DNA of 64,000 nucleotides from Modicisalibacter xianhensis (GCF_900113605.1 NZ_FOPY01000007.1:218956-282955); one strand, 5' to 3'; positions 1 through 11,946 are shown, numbered from the stretch's first letter. Made by a program: numbers and translations. Notes: generated from the letters alone by a model not told the origin.

Positions 1-29
1 CGCAAGCGGGGGAGCGCGAAAATGATGGC

Positions 30-755
30 TTAGAGGCGGAACTCATCGCCCAGGTAGACCTGGCGCACCTTCTGGCTGGCCAGGATGGCCTCGGTATTGC
101 CTTCGGCTATGATTTGGCCGTCACCGACGATATAGGCGTTGTCGCAGATATCCAATGTCTCGCGAACGTTGTGGTCGGTGATCAGTATGCCGATGCCCCG
201 GGCGCGCAGTTGGCGAATGATGCCCTTGATCTCGCCCACCGAAATGGGGTCGACGCCGGCGAACGGTTCATCGAGCAGAATGAATGCCGGATCGGTGGCC
301 AGTGAGCGGGCGATCTCGACACGTCGCCGCTCACCCCCCGAGAGGCTCATGCCGAGGTTGTCGCGAATATGCGTGACGTGGAATTCCTCGAGCAGGCGAT
401 CGAGTTGCGCGTGGCGCTGTGCCTTGTCGAGATCCTTGCGTGTCTCGAGAATCGCCAGGATGTTATCGGCTACCGATAGCTTGCGAAAGATCGACGCTTC
501 CTGCGGCAGGTAACCGATTCCGGCACGCGCGCGTAGGTGCATGGCCGAGTGCGTGAGGTCCTGGTCGTCGATATGCACACTGCCGGCATCGGCGCGCACC
601 AGTCCGACAATCATGTAGAAGGAAGTCGTCTTGCCGGCGCCGTTGGGGCCGAGTAGGCCCACGATGCTGCCCTGGCCGATGGAAAGGCTGATGTCCTTGA
701 CCACGCGCCGGTTCTTGTAGCTCTTGGCCAGGTGACTGGCTGACAAGGTTTTCAT
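30..755 (-). CDS. lptB: LPS export ABC transporter ATP-binding protein LptB
   Basis: Cytoplasmic ATPase of the LptBFGC complex, which pulls lipopolysaccharide out of the inner membrane and pushes it across the periplasm. A Walker A motif (GPNGAGKTT), an LSGGE-type signature ([14 protein letters not shown]) and a Walker B stretch (FILLDEP) are all present. I chose the ATG at 755 (MKTLSASHL...), which gives 241 residues, the length of E. coli LptB, and has AGGAG ten bases upstream. A GTG at 779 in the same frame overlaps the lptA stop and is an alternative. Last gene of the leftward kdsD-kdsC-lptC-lptA-lptB group; the 29 bases beyond it hold nothing recognisable. Confidence 0.95.
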   Translation of the reverse strand: MKTLSASHLAKSYKNRRVVKDISLSIGQGSIVGLLGPNGAGKTTSFYMIVGLVRADAGSVHIDDQDLTHSAMHLRARAGIGYLPQEASIFRKLSVADNILAILETRKDLDKAQRHAQLDRLLEEFHVTHIRDNLGMSLSGGERRRVEIARSLATDPAFILLDEPFAGVDPISVGEIKGIIRQLRARGIGILITDHNVRETLDICDNAYIVGDGQIIAEGNTEAILASQKVRQVYLGDEFRL

Positions 756-775
756 CGGTTCGCGACTCCTGTCCG

Positions 776-1309
776 TCACTGGGAGCGTTGCGGTGTCAGC
801 GTCATGCGCACCCGTTCGCGCTCGCCGCCGCCGGTCTCGGAGCGGGCCTGTACCTGACGCCGATCCAGGAAGTACTCCACGTAGGCACCACGGAAGGTAT
901 CGCCGCCCTGATGCAGTTCGGCCTGGTCGATGAGTTCCACGCGGCGCTGGTCGGCATGGTAGATGACAGTGCGACCCCAGCCTCGAACGATGGGGTCGTC
1001 AGGCGCAGGTTTCTGTTCGAGGTAGGCGCGTTCGGTCTCGCCGATGGCAGTGACCAGCGAGACTTCCCCTTGAGCATTGCGTTCGATCTCGACCCGGTCG
1101 GCTGTCAGCTTCATGCTCCCCTGCTGCATCTCGACATCGCCTATGTAGACGGCAGTGCCGGCGCGATTGTCGAGCTCGAGACGATCCGCGGCGATTTCGA
1201 TCGGGGCGCTGGCATCGCTCTCGAGGGCGAGGGCTGCCGGGCTGACGGCACCCAGCAGGGCCAGGCCAATTCCGGCAAGAGCCGCTCTGGTAAAGAATGA
1301 AGGCGTCAT
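776..1309 (-). CDS. lptA: LPS transport periplasmic bridge protein LptA
   Basis: Periplasmic OstA/LptA-family protein that forms the bridge carrying LPS from LptC to LptD. The first 28 or so residues are a Sec signal peptide (hydrophobic [18 protein letters not shown], then ALES). The rest is a beta-jellyroll OstA domain, with the typical start of the mature part ([20 protein letters not shown]). At 177 residues it has normal length. Its ATG overlaps the lptC stop by four bases, and its stop lies against lptB, so translation of the three genes is probably coupled. Confidence 0.93.
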   Translation of the reverse strand: MTPSFFTRAALAGIGLALLGAVSPAALALESDASAPIEIAADRLELDNRAGTAVYIGDVEMQQGSMKLTADRVEIERNAQGEVSLVTAIGETERAYLEQKPAPDDPIVRGWGRTVIYHADQRRVELIDQAELHQGGDTFRGAYVEYFLDRRQVQARSETGGGERERVRMTLTPQRSQ

Positions 1310-1893
1310 GATCCTTGCTCCTCGTCTATCGGGGGGTGGATGCCTCGCACGTTATCGGTCAGTCGCATGCGGCCTTCGTCGATCCAGGCATCGAAGCGTT
1401 CACCACGTACCCGTTGTTCGTGCTGGCGCAACAGCGCTTCGCTCTCGCTCCAGGCATGGCTGGTGGCATTGTCGTAGACAAGCGTCTCGGTATCGAGTCG
1501 CCAGCCTTCCTCGGGGGCCTCCAGCTGGGCATCGCCACGCAGGGTCAGTGGGTTGCCACCCGCGCCGAGCGTGCCCGTCTTGCCACGTGCGAACCAGATC
1601 CGGCCTTCCTCATCGAATATCCGGATGCGCGGGGTTTCGGCGCGTGTCACATCGTCCTCCGGAGTATGCACGAGGCGCGGGGTCTCCAGGCGCTGGTAGG
1701 CGCGTCCCTGAGCATCGAAACGCGTCATGCGCGACCCTTCCAGATAGAAGTCCGGCTCGCCAGCCTCGTCATGCGGTACCGGCCCCGGCAACGTGACGTC
1801 ACGTTGCTCGATGATGGCTAGCACACCGCCGAGGGCAAGCAGCAAGAGAACCAGCCATACTCTGGCGGGTGGTTTGCGCAGGCGCCATGCCAT
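1306..1893 (-). CDS. lptC: LPS export protein LptC
   Basis: Bitopic inner-membrane protein that receives LPS from LptBFG and hands it to LptA. It has one N-terminal membrane helix (residues about 10-28, VWLVLLLLALGGVLAII) followed by a periplasmic OstA-like domain of about 165 residues. The start at 1893 (MAWRLRKPP) lies two bases after the kdsC stop. A longer in-frame start at 1968 lies inside kdsC and is not needed. Family assignment rests on size, topology and position between kdsC and lptA, since LptC sequences are poorly conserved. Confidence 0.9.
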   Translation of the reverse strand: MAWRLRKPPARVWLVLLLLALGGVLAIIEQRDVTLPGPVPHDEAGEPDFYLEGSRMTRFDAQGRAYQRLETPRLVHTPEDDVTRAETPRIRIFDEEGRIWFARGKTGTLGAGGNPLTLRGDAQLEAPEEGWRLDTETLVYDNATSHAWSESEALLRQHEQRVRGERFDAWIDEGRMRLTDNVRGIHPPIDEEQGS

Positions 1894-1895
1894 GG

Positions 1896-2453
1896 TCAGT
1901 CTTGCCCGTACAGGAAAGTGTCGAGCACGGAGGCCCAGTGTCCCTGCATCTGCAGCAGGCCATCGCAAATTTCGCGAACCGCGCCATCGCCGCCGCGACG
2001 TGCGGTGACCCAGGCAGCGTACTCCCGTATGTAGGCAGGGGCGTTGGGAACGCTGATGCCTAGCCCGGCCTGACGCAGGGAGGGCAGGTCGGGCAGGTCA
2101 TCCCCGCAATAGGCGACCTCGGAAAAGTCGATACCCAATTGTGGCAGCAAGCCTTTCAGTACCTCGAGCTTGTCGTCCCGGCCCTGAAAGACATGCTCGA
2201 TGCCCAGCGCGGCGGCTCGCTGGCTGACCATGGGAGATTCTCGCCCGGTGATGATGGCGACCCTGACGCCGGCGCGCTGCAGCAACTTGATGCCCAGTCC
2301 ATCCTGGGTGCTGAATGCCTTCGTTTCCTGGCCGTCGGCCTGGAAGTAGAGCTGGCCGTCGGTCATGACCCCGTCAACATCCAGCACCAGCAGACGAATA
2401 TGACGCGCCCGCTCGATCAGACCGGGGCTGTTGAGACGTGGGTCGAGTACCAT
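1896..2453 (-). CDS. kdsC: 3-deoxy-D-manno-octulosonate 8-phosphate phosphatase KdsC
   Basis: HAD-superfamily phosphatase that removes phosphate from Kdo-8-phosphate, the last step before CMP-Kdo activation for LPS inner core. The nucleophile motif LDVDGVMTDG (residues about 24-33) and the metal-binding YCGDDLPDLP motif (about residue 115) are intact. At 185 residues it is a standalone C0-type HAD protein without a cap, as expected. A GGAG-like ribosome site precedes the ATG. It sits 157 bases after kdsD; that gap shows no clear element. Confidence 0.95.
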   Translation of the reverse strand: MVLDPRLNSPGLIERARHIRLLVLDVDGVMTDGQLYFQADGQETKAFSTQDGLGIKLLQRAGVRVAIITGRESPMVSQRAAALGIEHVFQGRDDKLEVLKGLLPQLGIDFSEVAYCGDDLPDLPSLRQAGLGISVPNAPAYIREYAAWVTARRGGDGAVREICDGLLQMQGHWASVLDTFLYGQD

Positions 2454-2610
2454 GGCTTACTCTCCTTGGTTGACTATCCGTGATGGCTTGACGAGCGTGG
2501 CAGTCACCTGCACCACTGACAAACTGCATGAAGGCGCAAAGTGTACCTGTTGTCGGCGTGGATTGTGAGGTGGGGCACCCGGCTTGTCGGCGGGCGAGTC
2601 CGGCAGTGCC

Positions 2611-3591
2611 TCAAATGACGCCGCTGGAAAGCAGGTCGTGCATGTGCAGTGCACCGATCGGTCGGTCATCGTCATCGACCACGGCCAGGGCAGTGATCCG
2701 GTTGTCCTCCATGATCTTGACCGCTTCGGCAGCCAGCATGCCGGGGCGTACCCGCTTGCCACCACGGGTCATCACATCGTCGACTCGCAGAGGGCGCAAG
2801 TCGCCGTGCTGGTCCAGGGTGCGACGCAGGTCGCCGTCGGTATAGACGCCCACCAGCCGGTTGGCTCCGTCCACCACACAGGTGAATCCCAATCCCTGAC
2901 GGGTGATTTCCAGCAGGGCATCGCGCAACGGGCTGCCGAGGGGAACGCTGGGCAGGCGGTCACCGCCATGCATGAGATCCTCGACCTTGAGCAGCAGACG
3001 GCGCCCCAGGCTGCCGCCGGGGTGCGACAGGGCAAACTCCTCGGCAGTGAAACCGCGTGCTTCGAGCAGGGCCACGGCCAAGGCGTCGCCCAACGCCAGT
3101 GCAGCCGTCGTCGATGACGTTGGAGCGAGATCGAGCGGACAGGCTTCGCGTTCCACGCCGGCATCGAGGTGCGCTTCGGCGTGCCTTGCCAGGGTCGATC
3201 CCGGACGTCCCGTCATACTGACCAGCGGCGTGCCCATGCGCTTGAGCAGGGGCAGGAGGGCCGTGACTTCACTGGTCTCGCCCGAGTTGGATAGCGCCAG
3301 CACGACATCCTTGGGGGTGATCATGCCGAGATCGCCGTGACTGGCTTCGCCGGGATGTACGAAAAACGCCGGCGTTCCCGTGCTGGCCAGGGTCGCGGCG
3401 ATCTTGCGGGCGATATGCCCCGATTTGCCCATGCCGGTGACCACGACACGTCCCTGGCACGTCAGGATCAACTGGCAGGCACGGTCGAAGTCGTCGGAGA
3501 GCTTGGCGGCGAGTGCGGCGACGGCCTGCTGTTCCAGGTCCAGGGTGCGTCGGGCACTGGCACGGAAAGCGAAGTCGGCGTTGGCTGTCAT
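2611..3591 (-). CDS. kdsD: D-arabinose 5-phosphate isomerase KdsD
   Basis: Converts ribulose 5-phosphate to arabinose 5-phosphate, the first committed precursor of Kdo. It has an N-terminal SIS domain (VVVTGMGKSGHIARKIA, then the GEASHGDLGMI loop and LALSNSGET) and two C-terminal CBS domains (about residues 205-326, ending HDLLSSGVI). Total length is 326 residues, the usual size. The ATG at 3591 (MTANADFAF) is the natural start; the frame stays open far upstream through the divergent mlaF region but without family sequence. Divergent from mlaF. Confidence 0.95.
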   Translation of the reverse strand: MTANADFAFRASARRTLDLEQQAVAALAAKLSDDFDRACQLILTCQGRVVVTGMGKSGHIARKIAATLASTGTPAFFVHPGEASHGDLGMITPKDVVLALSNSGETSEVTALLPLLKRMGTPLVSMTGRPGSTLARHAEAHLDAGVEREACPLDLAPTSSTTAALALGDALAVALLEARGFTAEEFALSHPGGSLGRRLLLKVEDLMHGGDRLPSVPLGSPLRDALLEITRQGLGFTCVVDGANRLVGVYTDGDLRRTLDQHGDLRPLRVDDVMTRGGKRVRPGMLAAEAVKIMEDNRITALAVVDDDDRPIGALHMHDLLSSGVI

Positions 3592-3804
3592 GACGAGAGT
3601 GTTGTCCCTTTGATCTTGAGGCTCAAGTGAAACGCGGGTGATCGTTATGGCGCATGGCTCTGAACGCCTGTGTGCCTGGCCTCGTTGAGGCGCCATTAAA
3701 CGCATTGCGCGAGGCGCATGCAAGCCGCAACCGCATGCCATTGTGGCGATGGCCGGTCGAGTTAGGATACGATGTTCGATAATTTTTCGTGACGGATCCT
3801 GTGC

Positions 3805-4617
3805 ATGACTGATGCGATGCTCGTCGAACTGGAAGGCGTGCGCTTTTCCCGAGGCGAGAAGGAAATATTCCGGGGGGTCGACCTGCAGGTGCCACGTGGC
3901 AAGATCACGGCCATCATGGGGCCGAGTGGTACCGGCAAGACCACGCTGCTCAAGCTGATGGGGGGACAGTTGACTCCCGATTCGGGCTGCGTGCGCATTG
4001 CTGGGCAGAATGTGCATCGCCTGTCTCGTCGCGACCTGTTCCGGTTGCGCCGGCGCATGGGCATGCTGTTCCAGAGTGGTGCGCTGTTTTCCGATCTCGA
4101 TGTGTTCGAGAACGTGGCCTTTCCCCTGCGTGTGCACACCGACCTGCCCGAGGCGATGATTCGTGACGTGGTACTGATGAAGCTCGAGGCGGTTGGCCTG
4201 CGCGGTGCACGGGGGCTGATGCCCTCCGAACTGTCGGGCGGCATGTTGCGGCGGGTCGCGCTGGCACGAGCCGTGGCGCTCGACCCCGAACTGATTCTTT
4301 ACGACGAGCCGTTCGTCGGTCAGGACCCCATTTCGATGGGCGTGTTGGTGCAATTGATCCGCAAGGTCAATCAGGCGTTAGGCTTGACCGCGGTCGTGGT
4401 CTCTCACGATATCAAGGAGACGCTATCGATTGCCGACTATGTCTATGTGATTTCCGACGGCCAGGTCATGGCCCACGGCACACCCGCGTCTCTCGATGTC
4501 GACCGTGATCCCCGCGTCAGTCAGTTCATCCATGGCGAGCCGGATGGACCGGTGCCCTTCCATTACCCTGCGCCGGACTACTTCAGCGATATCCTGGCCG
4601 AGGGGATGCGTTCATGA
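3805..4617 (+). CDS. mlaF: Phospholipid ABC transporter ATP-binding protein MlaF
   Basis: ATPase of the MlaFEDB inner-membrane complex, which moves phospholipids between the inner membrane and MlaC to keep the outer membrane asymmetric. Walker A is at residues 39-46 (GPSGTGKT); the signature [15 protein letters not shown] and Walker B LILYDEPF follow. The protein has 270 residues. It is the first gene of a rightward operon, mlaFEDCB-ibaG-murA-hisG-hisD, and starts 213 bases from the divergent kdsD start. That gap holds only weak promoter-like sequence (TTGTGG at 3741, TAGGAT at 3763), which I do not list separately. Confidence 0.95.
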   Translation: MTDAMLVELEGVRFSRGEKEIFRGVDLQVPRGKITAIMGPSGTGKTTLLKLMGGQLTPDSGCVRIAGQNVHRLSRRDLFRLRRRMGMLFQSGALFSDLDVFENVAFPLRVHTDLPEAMIRDVVLMKLEAVGLRGARGLMPSELSGGMLRRVALARAVALDPELILYDEPFVGQDPISMGVLVQLIRKVNQALGLTAVVVSHDIKETLSIADYVYVISDGQVMAHGTPASLDVDRDPRVSQFIHGEPDGPVPFHYPAPDYFSDILAEGMRS

Positions 4618-5402
4618 ATCTGGGGCATCGTATCACCGCATTGGGGCGGGGCACGCTTGACCTGCTCGAATCCCTGGGGCGGGCTGGCATCTTCCTGCTG
4701 CAATCCAGCATTAGCATTCCTTCCCGCGAGGGCTGGCATCTCTGGTTGCGTCAGATGCACTTCGTGGGTGTGATGTCGCTGGCGATCATTCTCGTTTCCG
4801 GTGTGTTCATCGGCATGGTATTGAGCCTGCAGGGTTATACCATTCTGGTGGACTTCGGGGCCGAGGAGGCGCTTGGGCAGATGGTCGCCCTGTCACTGTT
4901 GCGAGAGTTGTCGCCAGTGGTAGCGGCACTGCTGTTCGCAGGGCGGGCGGGTTCGGCCCTCACGGCCGAGATCGGCCTGATGAAGGCCACCGAGCAGTTG
5001 ACCAGTATGGAGATGATCGGGGTCGATCCGCTGCGCCGCGTGGTGGCGCCCAGGCTATGGGCGGGTTTCGTGTCGTTGCCTCTGCTGACGGTAGGGTTCA
5101 GCGTCGTGGGCATCTGGGGAGGTTACCTGGTTGGCGTGGAATGGCTGGGTGTCTTCGAAGGCGCCTACTGGAGCGGCATGCAGAGTAGCGTCGGTTTCCT
5201 CGATGATGTCGGCAACGGCCTGATCAAGAGCCTGGTGTTCGCCCTGGTCGTGACATGGATTGCCGTCTTCCAGGGCTACGATCTGATTCCCACGTCCGAA
5301 GGCATTTCACGCGCAACCACTCGCACGGTGGTGTATTCCTCGCTGGCCGTACTTGGTCTGGATTTCGTGCTGACGACGCTGATGTTTGGAGAGCTAGGAT
5401 GA
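4614..5402 (+). CDS. mlaE: Phospholipid ABC transporter permease MlaE
   Basis: Integral membrane permease (MlaE/DUF140 family) of the Mla complex. It has 262 residues with an N-terminal amphipathic segment and about five hydrophobic stretches. The family's conserved centre is visible ([20 protein letters not shown], then [12 protein letters not shown]). Its ATG overlaps the mlaF stop by four bases, and its stop overlaps the mlaD start, so the transporter genes are translationally coupled. Confidence 0.94.
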   Translation: MNLGHRITALGRGTLDLLESLGRAGIFLLQSSISIPSREGWHLWLRQMHFVGVMSLAIILVSGVFIGMVLSLQGYTILVDFGAEEALGQMVALSLLRELSPVVAALLFAGRAGSALTAEIGLMKATEQLTSMEMIGVDPLRRVVAPRLWAGFVSLPLLTVGFSVVGIWGGYLVGVEWLGVFEGAYWSGMQSSVGFLDDVGNGLIKSLVFALVVTWIAVFQGYDLIPTSEGISRATTRTVVYSSLAVLGLDFVLTTLMFGELG

Positions 5403-5863
5403 AGCGCAGCAAGATGATGGAGTTTGGGGTCGGTCTGTTCATGCTGGCTGGCATCCTGGGGCTGGTGTTTCTCGGGCTGCGTGTCAGCGGGTTGGGCAAT
5501 GGCGTGGGCGGCGAGACCTTCACCCTGTATGCCGACTTTGCCAATATCGGCGGGTTGAAACCACGCTCGAAAGTCACGTTGGCCGGGGTGAGAGTCGGCC
5601 AGGTGGCGAATGTCGAACTGGATCAGGAATGGTTCGAGGCGCGCGTCACTTTGGAACTGGATGCCGACCTCGAGGGCCAGTTGCCCCGTGACACCACGGC
5701 AGCCATTCTGACCTCGGGCTTGCTCGGTGAACAGTATATCGGCCTGTCGGTGGGGGGCGACCCGGAGACCCTGGCCGGTGGCGACACGATTCGCGATACC
5801 CAGCAGGCATTGGTGCTGGAGGAACTGATTCAACAATTCGTTTCCAACATGGTCAGAGAGTGA
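5399..5863 (+). CDS. mlaD: Outer-membrane lipid asymmetry MCE protein MlaD
   Basis: Membrane-anchored MCE-domain protein whose hexamer forms the periplasmic collar of the Mla transporter and contacts MlaC. One membrane helix occupies residues about 8-29 ([19 protein letters not shown]), followed by the MCE domain ([21 protein letters not shown] ... [13 protein letters not shown]). With 154 residues it matches the short pseudomonad form rather than the longer E. coli protein. The ATG at 5399 overlaps the mlaE stop by four bases. Confidence 0.93.
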   Translation: MKRSKMMEFGVGLFMLAGILGLVFLGLRVSGLGNGVGGETFTLYADFANIGGLKPRSKVTLAGVRVGQVANVELDQEWFEARVTLELDADLEGQLPRDTTAAILTSGLLGEQYIGLSVGGDPETLAGGDTIRDTQQALVLEELIQQFVSNMVRE

Positions 5864-5891
5864 AGCGTCTCTACCTTTTTCAGGAGTACCT

Positions 5892-6545
5892 ATGAACGAA
5901 TGGACTACCGTGGCGAAGCGCTACTCGGCACTGTTGCTGGCCCTTTGCCTGGCACTGTTTGCCACTCAGGCACTGGCTCAGGCCCCCGACCAGCTGATCC
6001 GCAACAGCGTCAACCAGTTGATGGGGCAGATCGAGGGCCGCAAGGACTACTTTGCCCAGCATCCCGAGGAGCTCAAGCGGCTGGTCGACGAGAGCCTCGA
6101 GGATATCGCGGACTTCCGCTACATTGGGGCCAGCGTGATGGGGCGCTACTTCCGTAACGCCACCCCCGAGCAGCGCTCAAGGTTTGCCGAGGTGTTCCGT
6201 CAGACCCTGATCGATACCTACGCCAAGGGGTTGGTCACGTTCGACTACCGTGACCTGCGCGTGCTGGATGGTGCCGGGTCGCGCTATGAAGACCAGGCCA
6301 GCGTGGACATGGAAGTCGTCGGCACCAACGGCGAGGTCTATCCGGTCAGCTATAGCCTGCGTCAGAACGATGACGGCCAATGGAAAGTGGTCAATGTCAT
6401 CGTCAATGGCATCAATCTCGGGCTGACATTCCGCAACCAGTTCGACCAGGCGATGCGCGAGAACAATCGCGATTACGACCAGGTCATCAATGGCTGGGCC
6501 CCCGAGGTCGGCACCGAGGAGCTCGAGCAGGGCCGCGGGGCATGA
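5892..6545 (+). CDS. mlaC: Periplasmic phospholipid-binding protein MlaC
   Basis: Soluble periplasmic carrier (Tol-Tol/MlaC family) that shuttles phospholipid between the MlaA-OmpC site in the outer membrane and MlaFEDB. A signal peptide covers about the first 31 residues (ALLLALCLALFATQALAQA). The mature part shows the usual MlaC pattern (FRYIGASVMGRYFRNATPEQRSRF; WKVVNVIVNGINLGLTFRNQF). It has 217 residues and an AGGAG ribosome site ahead of the ATG. Its stop overlaps the mlaB start by four bases. Confidence 0.94.
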   Translation: MNEWTTVAKRYSALLLALCLALFATQALAQAPDQLIRNSVNQLMGQIEGRKDYFAQHPEELKRLVDESLEDIADFRYIGASVMGRYFRNATPEQRSRFAEVFRQTLIDTYAKGLVTFDYRDLRVLDGAGSRYEDQASVDMEVVGTNGEVYPVSYSLRQNDDGQWKVVNVIVNGINLGLTFRNQFDQAMRENNRDYDQVINGWAPEVGTEELEQGRGA

Positions 6546-6880
6546 CCAGCCTGCTGCAGGGAGCAGGCCGGCTCGAAGTGAACGGGAACGTGCTGGTCGC
6601 CAGTGGCGAGGCCGGCTTCGATGTGGCGGCCGACCTGGCGGAAAAAGGCTGCGAGTGGCTCGTCCAGCAGCCTTCCGGCAGTGATGTCGGTTTCGACCTG
6701 AGTGGCATTGACCAGGCCAGCAGTGCCGCATTGAGCGTGATGCTGGAATGGTTGCGCTGCGCGCGTCGACAGGATCTGGTGGTGAGCCACATACGCCTGT
6801 CTTCTCCGTTGTCTCGCCTTACCGCCATGGCCGGGCTTGATCGCCTGCTGCCCGAGGAGCGTGCCGAGACCGCCCATTAA
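6542..6880 (+). CDS. mlaB: STAS-domain protein MlaB of the Mla transporter
   Basis: Small cytoplasmic STAS-domain protein that stabilises MlaF in the Mla complex. It has 112 residues; the segment VGFDLSGIDQASSAALSVML is the STAS core, where a conserved serine or threonine normally lies. The identification rests on this fold signature plus its fixed place after mlaC. The ATG overlaps the mlaC stop. A gap of 123 bases to ibaG shows nothing clear. Confidence 0.88.
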   Translation: MTSLLQGAGRLEVNGNVLVASGEAGFDVAADLAEKGCEWLVQQPSGSDVGFDLSGIDQASSAALSVMLEWLRCARRQDLVVSHIRLSSPLSRLTAMAGLDRLLPEERAETAH

Positions 6881-7003
6881 GGGATCGGCATCGCCTTCGT
6901 CCACACTTTTCATTACCATGGGCGCATCGTGATCCATTCACGGGCGCGTCTCGCCTCATGGCGGAGGCGCGTGCCGGACCATCAACAGGAGTCACCGCAA
7001 CCC

Positions 7004-8534
<1,531 letters not shown>

Positions 8535-8580
8535 GGCCAGCCGATGCCGCCATCCTGTGAGTGACAAGTAGCGACCGATT

Positions 8581-9237
8581 ATGAGCAAGCAATTGATTCT
8601 GGCCCTCTCCAAGGGGCGCATTCTGAAGGAAACCTTGCCGCTGCTGGCGGATGCCGGCATCGAGCCAGCCGAGGACCTGGGCAAGAGTCGCAAGCTCCTG
8701 TTCGATACCAACCTCGAAGACGTCAAATTGGTCGTAATCCGAGCCGTCGATGTGCCCACCTACGTGCAGCTGGGGGCCGCCGACCTCGGTATTGCCGGCA
8801 AGGACGTATTGCTCGAGCACGGTGCCGAAGGGTTGTATGAGCCCCTTGATCTTGAAATCGCCAAGTGCCGTCTGATGACGGCCGGTGTCACGGGAGCAAA
8901 GCCAGCGCATGCACGGCGTCGCGTGGCGACCAAGTTCGTCAACGTGGCGCGTCGCTACTATGCCGAGCAGGGTATCCAGGCGGAGGTCATCAAGCTGTAT
9001 GGCGCCATGGAACTCGCGCCGCTGATGAACCTGGCCGACGAAATCGTCGATATTGTCGATACCGGCAATACCCTGCGCGCCAACGGCATGGAACCGCGCG
9101 AGCTGATCCAAGACATCAGTACCCGACTGGTGGTCAACAAGGCCGCCATGACCATGAAACACGAGCGGCTGAAACCCCTGATCGAGCGCCTGCGCGATGC
9201 CGTCGGCACGCGCCGTGCCGATGTCGCCGCTTCCTGA
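8581..9237 (+). CDS. hisG: ATP phosphoribosyltransferase HisG, short form
   Basis: First enzyme of histidine synthesis, joining ATP and PRPP. At 218 residues it is the short HisG_S form: it has the catalytic core ([27 protein letters not shown]) but not the C-terminal ACT-like regulatory domain of the long form. Short HisG is known to need the regulatory subunit HisZ for activity and feedback; no hisZ is in this window, so it must be elsewhere. Followed eight bases later by hisD. Confidence 0.96.
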   Translation: MSKQLILALSKGRILKETLPLLADAGIEPAEDLGKSRKLLFDTNLEDVKLVVIRAVDVPTYVQLGAADLGIAGKDVLLEHGAEGLYEPLDLEIAKCRLMTAGVTGAKPAHARRRVATKFVNVARRYYAEQGIQAEVIKLYGAMELAPLMNLADEIVDIVDTGNTLRANGMEPRELIQDISTRLVVNKAAMTMKHERLKPLIERLRDAVGTRRADVAAS

Positions 9238-9245
9238 TCGAGACG

Positions 9246-10583
9246 ATGAGACACATCATGGCCGAGAACGCTGAATCCCGGGGCACCATAGCCAGGCTAT
9301 CCACCACCGATGCCGACTTCGATACCACCCTCGAGGCCCTGCTGGCTTGGGAGGGGGTGTCCGACGCTCAGGTACGGCAGCGCGTGGACGAGATTCTGCA
9401 CGCGGTCAGAACGCGGGGAGACGCGGCGCTGGTCGAGACCTCTAACCGCTTTGATCGCCTGTCCGTCAGTAGCATGGCAGAGCTGACACTCGACAAGGCG
9501 CGCCTGCGCCAGGCGCATGACGGACTGCCCGCGGAGCAGCGCGACGCCCTGGCCCTGGCGGCCGAACGTATCCGGGCCTACCACGAGCACCAGAAACCCG
9601 AGTCATGGCAGTACACCGAGGCCAATGGCACGGTGCTGGGGCAGAAGGTGACCCCGCTCGATCGTGCCGGCATCTATGTGCCAGGAGGCAAGGCAGCCTA
9701 CCCGTCCTCGGTGCTGATGAACGCGATTCCTGCCCATGTGGCGGGTGTCAGTGAGATCGTCATGGTCGTGCCGACGCCTGACGGTGTGCTCAACGAACTG
9801 GTCCTGGCCGCCGCTTACCTGGCGGGTGTCGACCAGGTGTTCACCGTCGGAGGGGCCCAGGCCGTTGCAGCCCTGGCTTACGGTACCGAGAGCGTGCCCC
9901 GGGTCGACAAGATCGTCGGGCCGGGCAACATCTACGTGGCCACCGCCAAGCGTGCCGTCTTCGGGCAGGTGGGCATCGACATGATCGCCGGGCCGTCGGA
10001 GATCCTGGTGCTTTCCGATGGCGGTACCGACCCCGAGTGGTTGGCCATGGACCTGTTTTCGCAGGCAGAGCATGACGAAGATGCCCAGGCGATTCTTGTC
10101 AGCTGGGATGCCGATCACATCGCTGATGTCGAGGCGGCGATCGAGCGGTTGCTGCCCACCATGGAGCGTGAACCGATCATTCGTGCCTCGCTGGAAAAGC
10201 GCGGCGCCCTGATCGCCTGTGCCGACCGCGAGGAGGCACTTGCCCTGGCCAACCGTATTGCCCCGGAGCACCTGGAGCTTTCCGTTGACGATCCTGAATC
10301 GCTGCTGCCGGGGATTCGCCATGCTGGGGCCATCTTCATGGGGCGTTACACGGCCGAGGCGCTGGGCGATTACTGCGCCGGGCCCAATCACGTACTGCCA
10401 ACCTCCGGAACGGCACGTTTCTCGTCGCCATTGGGCGTCTACGATTTCCAGAAGCGTTCCTCGATCATTCACTGTTCGGCAGAAGGTGCATCGACGCTGG
10501 GGCGCACGGCCTCCGTGTTGGCACGTGGTGAATCGCTCACGGCGCATGCCCGCTCAGCGGAGAATCGCATCCGCAAGGACTGA
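9246..10583 (+). CDS. hisD: Histidinol dehydrogenase HisD
   Basis: NAD-dependent enzyme for the last two steps of histidine synthesis (histidinol to histidine). Typical motifs are [20 protein letters not shown], the [17 protein letters not shown] segment, the zinc-site region [12 protein letters not shown] ... QAEHDEDAQ, and the C-terminal [14 protein letters not shown]. The start may be 9246 (445 residues) or the ATG at 9258 (441 residues). A strong hairpin terminator follows. This ends the mla-mur-his gene string. Confidence 0.96.
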   Translation: MRHIMAENAESRGTIARLSTTDADFDTTLEALLAWEGVSDAQVRQRVDEILHAVRTRGDAALVETSNRFDRLSVSSMAELTLDKARLRQAHDGLPAEQRDALALAAERIRAYHEHQKPESWQYTEANGTVLGQKVTPLDRAGIYVPGGKAAYPSSVLMNAIPAHVAGVSEIVMVVPTPDGVLNELVLAAAYLAGVDQVFTVGGAQAVAALAYGTESVPRVDKIVGPGNIYVATAKRAVFGQVGIDMIAGPSEILVLSDGGTDPEWLAMDLFSQAEHDEDAQAILVSWDADHIADVEAAIERLLPTMEREPIIRASLEKRGALIACADREEALALANRIAPEHLELSVDDPESLLPGIRHAGAIFMGRYTAEALGDYCAGPNHVLPTSGTARFSSPLGVYDFQKRSSIIHCSAEGASTLGRTASVLARGESLTAHARSAENRIRKD

Positions 10584-10600
10584 ATGCTGTAATACAGCAG

Positions 10601-10643
10601 CCGAAAAGCCCCCTCTCGCCGCAGGCGAGAGGGGGCTTTTCGG
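10601..10643. terminator. Bidirectional terminator between hisD and degS
   Basis: A near-perfect 20 bp stem (10601-10620 pairs with 10624-10643, loop GCA) lies between two convergent genes. It is flanked by A-rich sequence on one arm and TTTT on the other, so it can serve hisD (rightward) and degS (leftward). Confidence 0.85.
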
Positions 10644-10655
10644 TTCAGCACCGCT

Positions 10656-11849
10656 TCAACGTTGCGGGGGAGGTGGACGTTCGCCGGCCACGATCTCGAT
10701 CTCGAGCGTTTCGCCGTTACGTACCACCTTGAGCGGCAGCCGCGTGCCGGGCTCGATCTCGGCGATGTCGGCCATGGCGACTCGAGGGTCGAGGATCGGC
10801 TTGCCATCGATGGCCAGTAGAACATCGCCCGGTCGCAGGCCGGCCCGCTGGGCGGGGCCGTTCTGGACCACGCTGGACACGACGACGCCCTGGGCGGCAT
10901 TGAGCCCGAAGGATGCAGCCAGTCCGGAAGTGATCTCCTGAACTTCCAGACCCAGCCAGCCGCGTACGACACGGCCTTGCTCGACCAGTTCATCGAGAAT
11001 CTCGCGTGCCAGGTTGACGGGAATCGCGAAGCCTATACCTTGCGAGCCGCCCGATCGGGAAAAGATCGCGGTGTTGATGCCGATCAACGCGCCCTTGGCA
11101 TTGATCAGTGCGCCACCGGAGTTGCCGGGATTGATTGCCGCGTCGGTTTGAATGAAATCCTCGTAGGCGGACAGGCCGAGATGGTTTCGGCCGGTGGCGC
11201 TGATGATGCCCATGGTCACGGTCTGGCCCACACCGAAAGGATTGCCGATGGCCAGGCTGACATCGCCCACGGCAACGTTCTCCGAGTCACCGATCGCCAT
11301 GGTCGGAAGGTTATCGAGATCGATCTTGAGCACGGCTAGATCACTTTCCGGGTCAGTGCCGATGACCTCGGCGAGAGTCTCCCGTCCGTCGCGCAGGGCC
11401 ACCTGGATCTGGTCAGCGCCGCTGATGACATGATGGTTGGTCAGGACGTAACCTTCCTCGCTAACAATCACCCCCGAGCCCAGGCTGGAGAGCATGCGCT
11501 GGCGGCTGGGCATCTCTTCGCCGAAGAACTGGCGGAAGAAGGGGTCCGACATCAGGGGGTGCTGTTCGCGCTCCACGACCCGCGAAGAGTAGACATTGAC
11601 GACTGCCGGTGCTGCCTGGTTGACGGCATCCGCATAACTGACGGGGCCACCGGAGCGGGAAATCGGAGCGGCTTCGTGCAGGTCGGGGGCCGGATGCGTT
11701 TCGCCATTGGTCTCACGCTGGAGGTAGTCGGCGACCCGGCTGATCGGTTGCGAGGAACTCAGCCACTGGGGAAACAGGTTGAGCAGCAGTACGGCCACGA
11801 GCACGCCGCTGAGAACGGGCCAGAAAAGCGGCTTCAGGTAGCGGCGCAT
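10656..11849 (-). CDS. degS: Membrane-anchored periplasmic serine protease, DegS/AlgW type
   Basis: Regulatory protease that in known relatives senses misfolded outer-membrane proteins and cleaves the anti-sigma factor RseA/MucA. It has an N-terminal membrane anchor (residues about 7-26), a trypsin-like domain with the full triad (His in VLTNHHVI, Asp in SDLAVLKID, Ser in NPGNSGGAL), and one PDZ domain near the C-terminus (GLRPGDVLLAIDGKPI). One PDZ and an uncleaved anchor favour DegS/AlgW over DegP. Length is 397 residues; unlike E. coli DegS it has a long linker between anchor and protease and a proline-rich tail. Divergent from the Nif3-family gene. Confidence 0.9.
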   Translation of the reverse strand: MRRYLKPLFWPVLSGVLVAVLLLNLFPQWLSSSQPISRVADYLQRETNGETHPAPDLHEAAPISRSGGPVSYADAVNQAAPAVVNVYSSRVVEREQHPLMSDPFFRQFFGEEMPSRQRMLSSLGSGVIVSEEGYVLTNHHVISGADQIQVALRDGRETLAEVIGTDPESDLAVLKIDLDNLPTMAIGDSENVAVGDVSLAIGNPFGVGQTVTMGIISATGRNHLGLSAYEDFIQTDAAINPGNSGGALINAKGALIGINTAIFSRSGGSQGIGFAIPVNLAREILDELVEQGRVVRGWLGLEVQEITSGLAASFGLNAAQGVVVSSVVQNGPAQRAGLRPGDVLLAIDGKPILDPRVAMADIAEIEPGTRLPLKVVRNGETLEIEIVAGERPPPPQR

Positions 11850-11946
11850 GAATGCGTTCCTTGTCGATGGGGGCGATGGATCCGAGGCCAGGCGTTACAA
11901 TGGCCGGCATTGTATCACCGCAGCCCAACGACTGCCCGGAGGACTC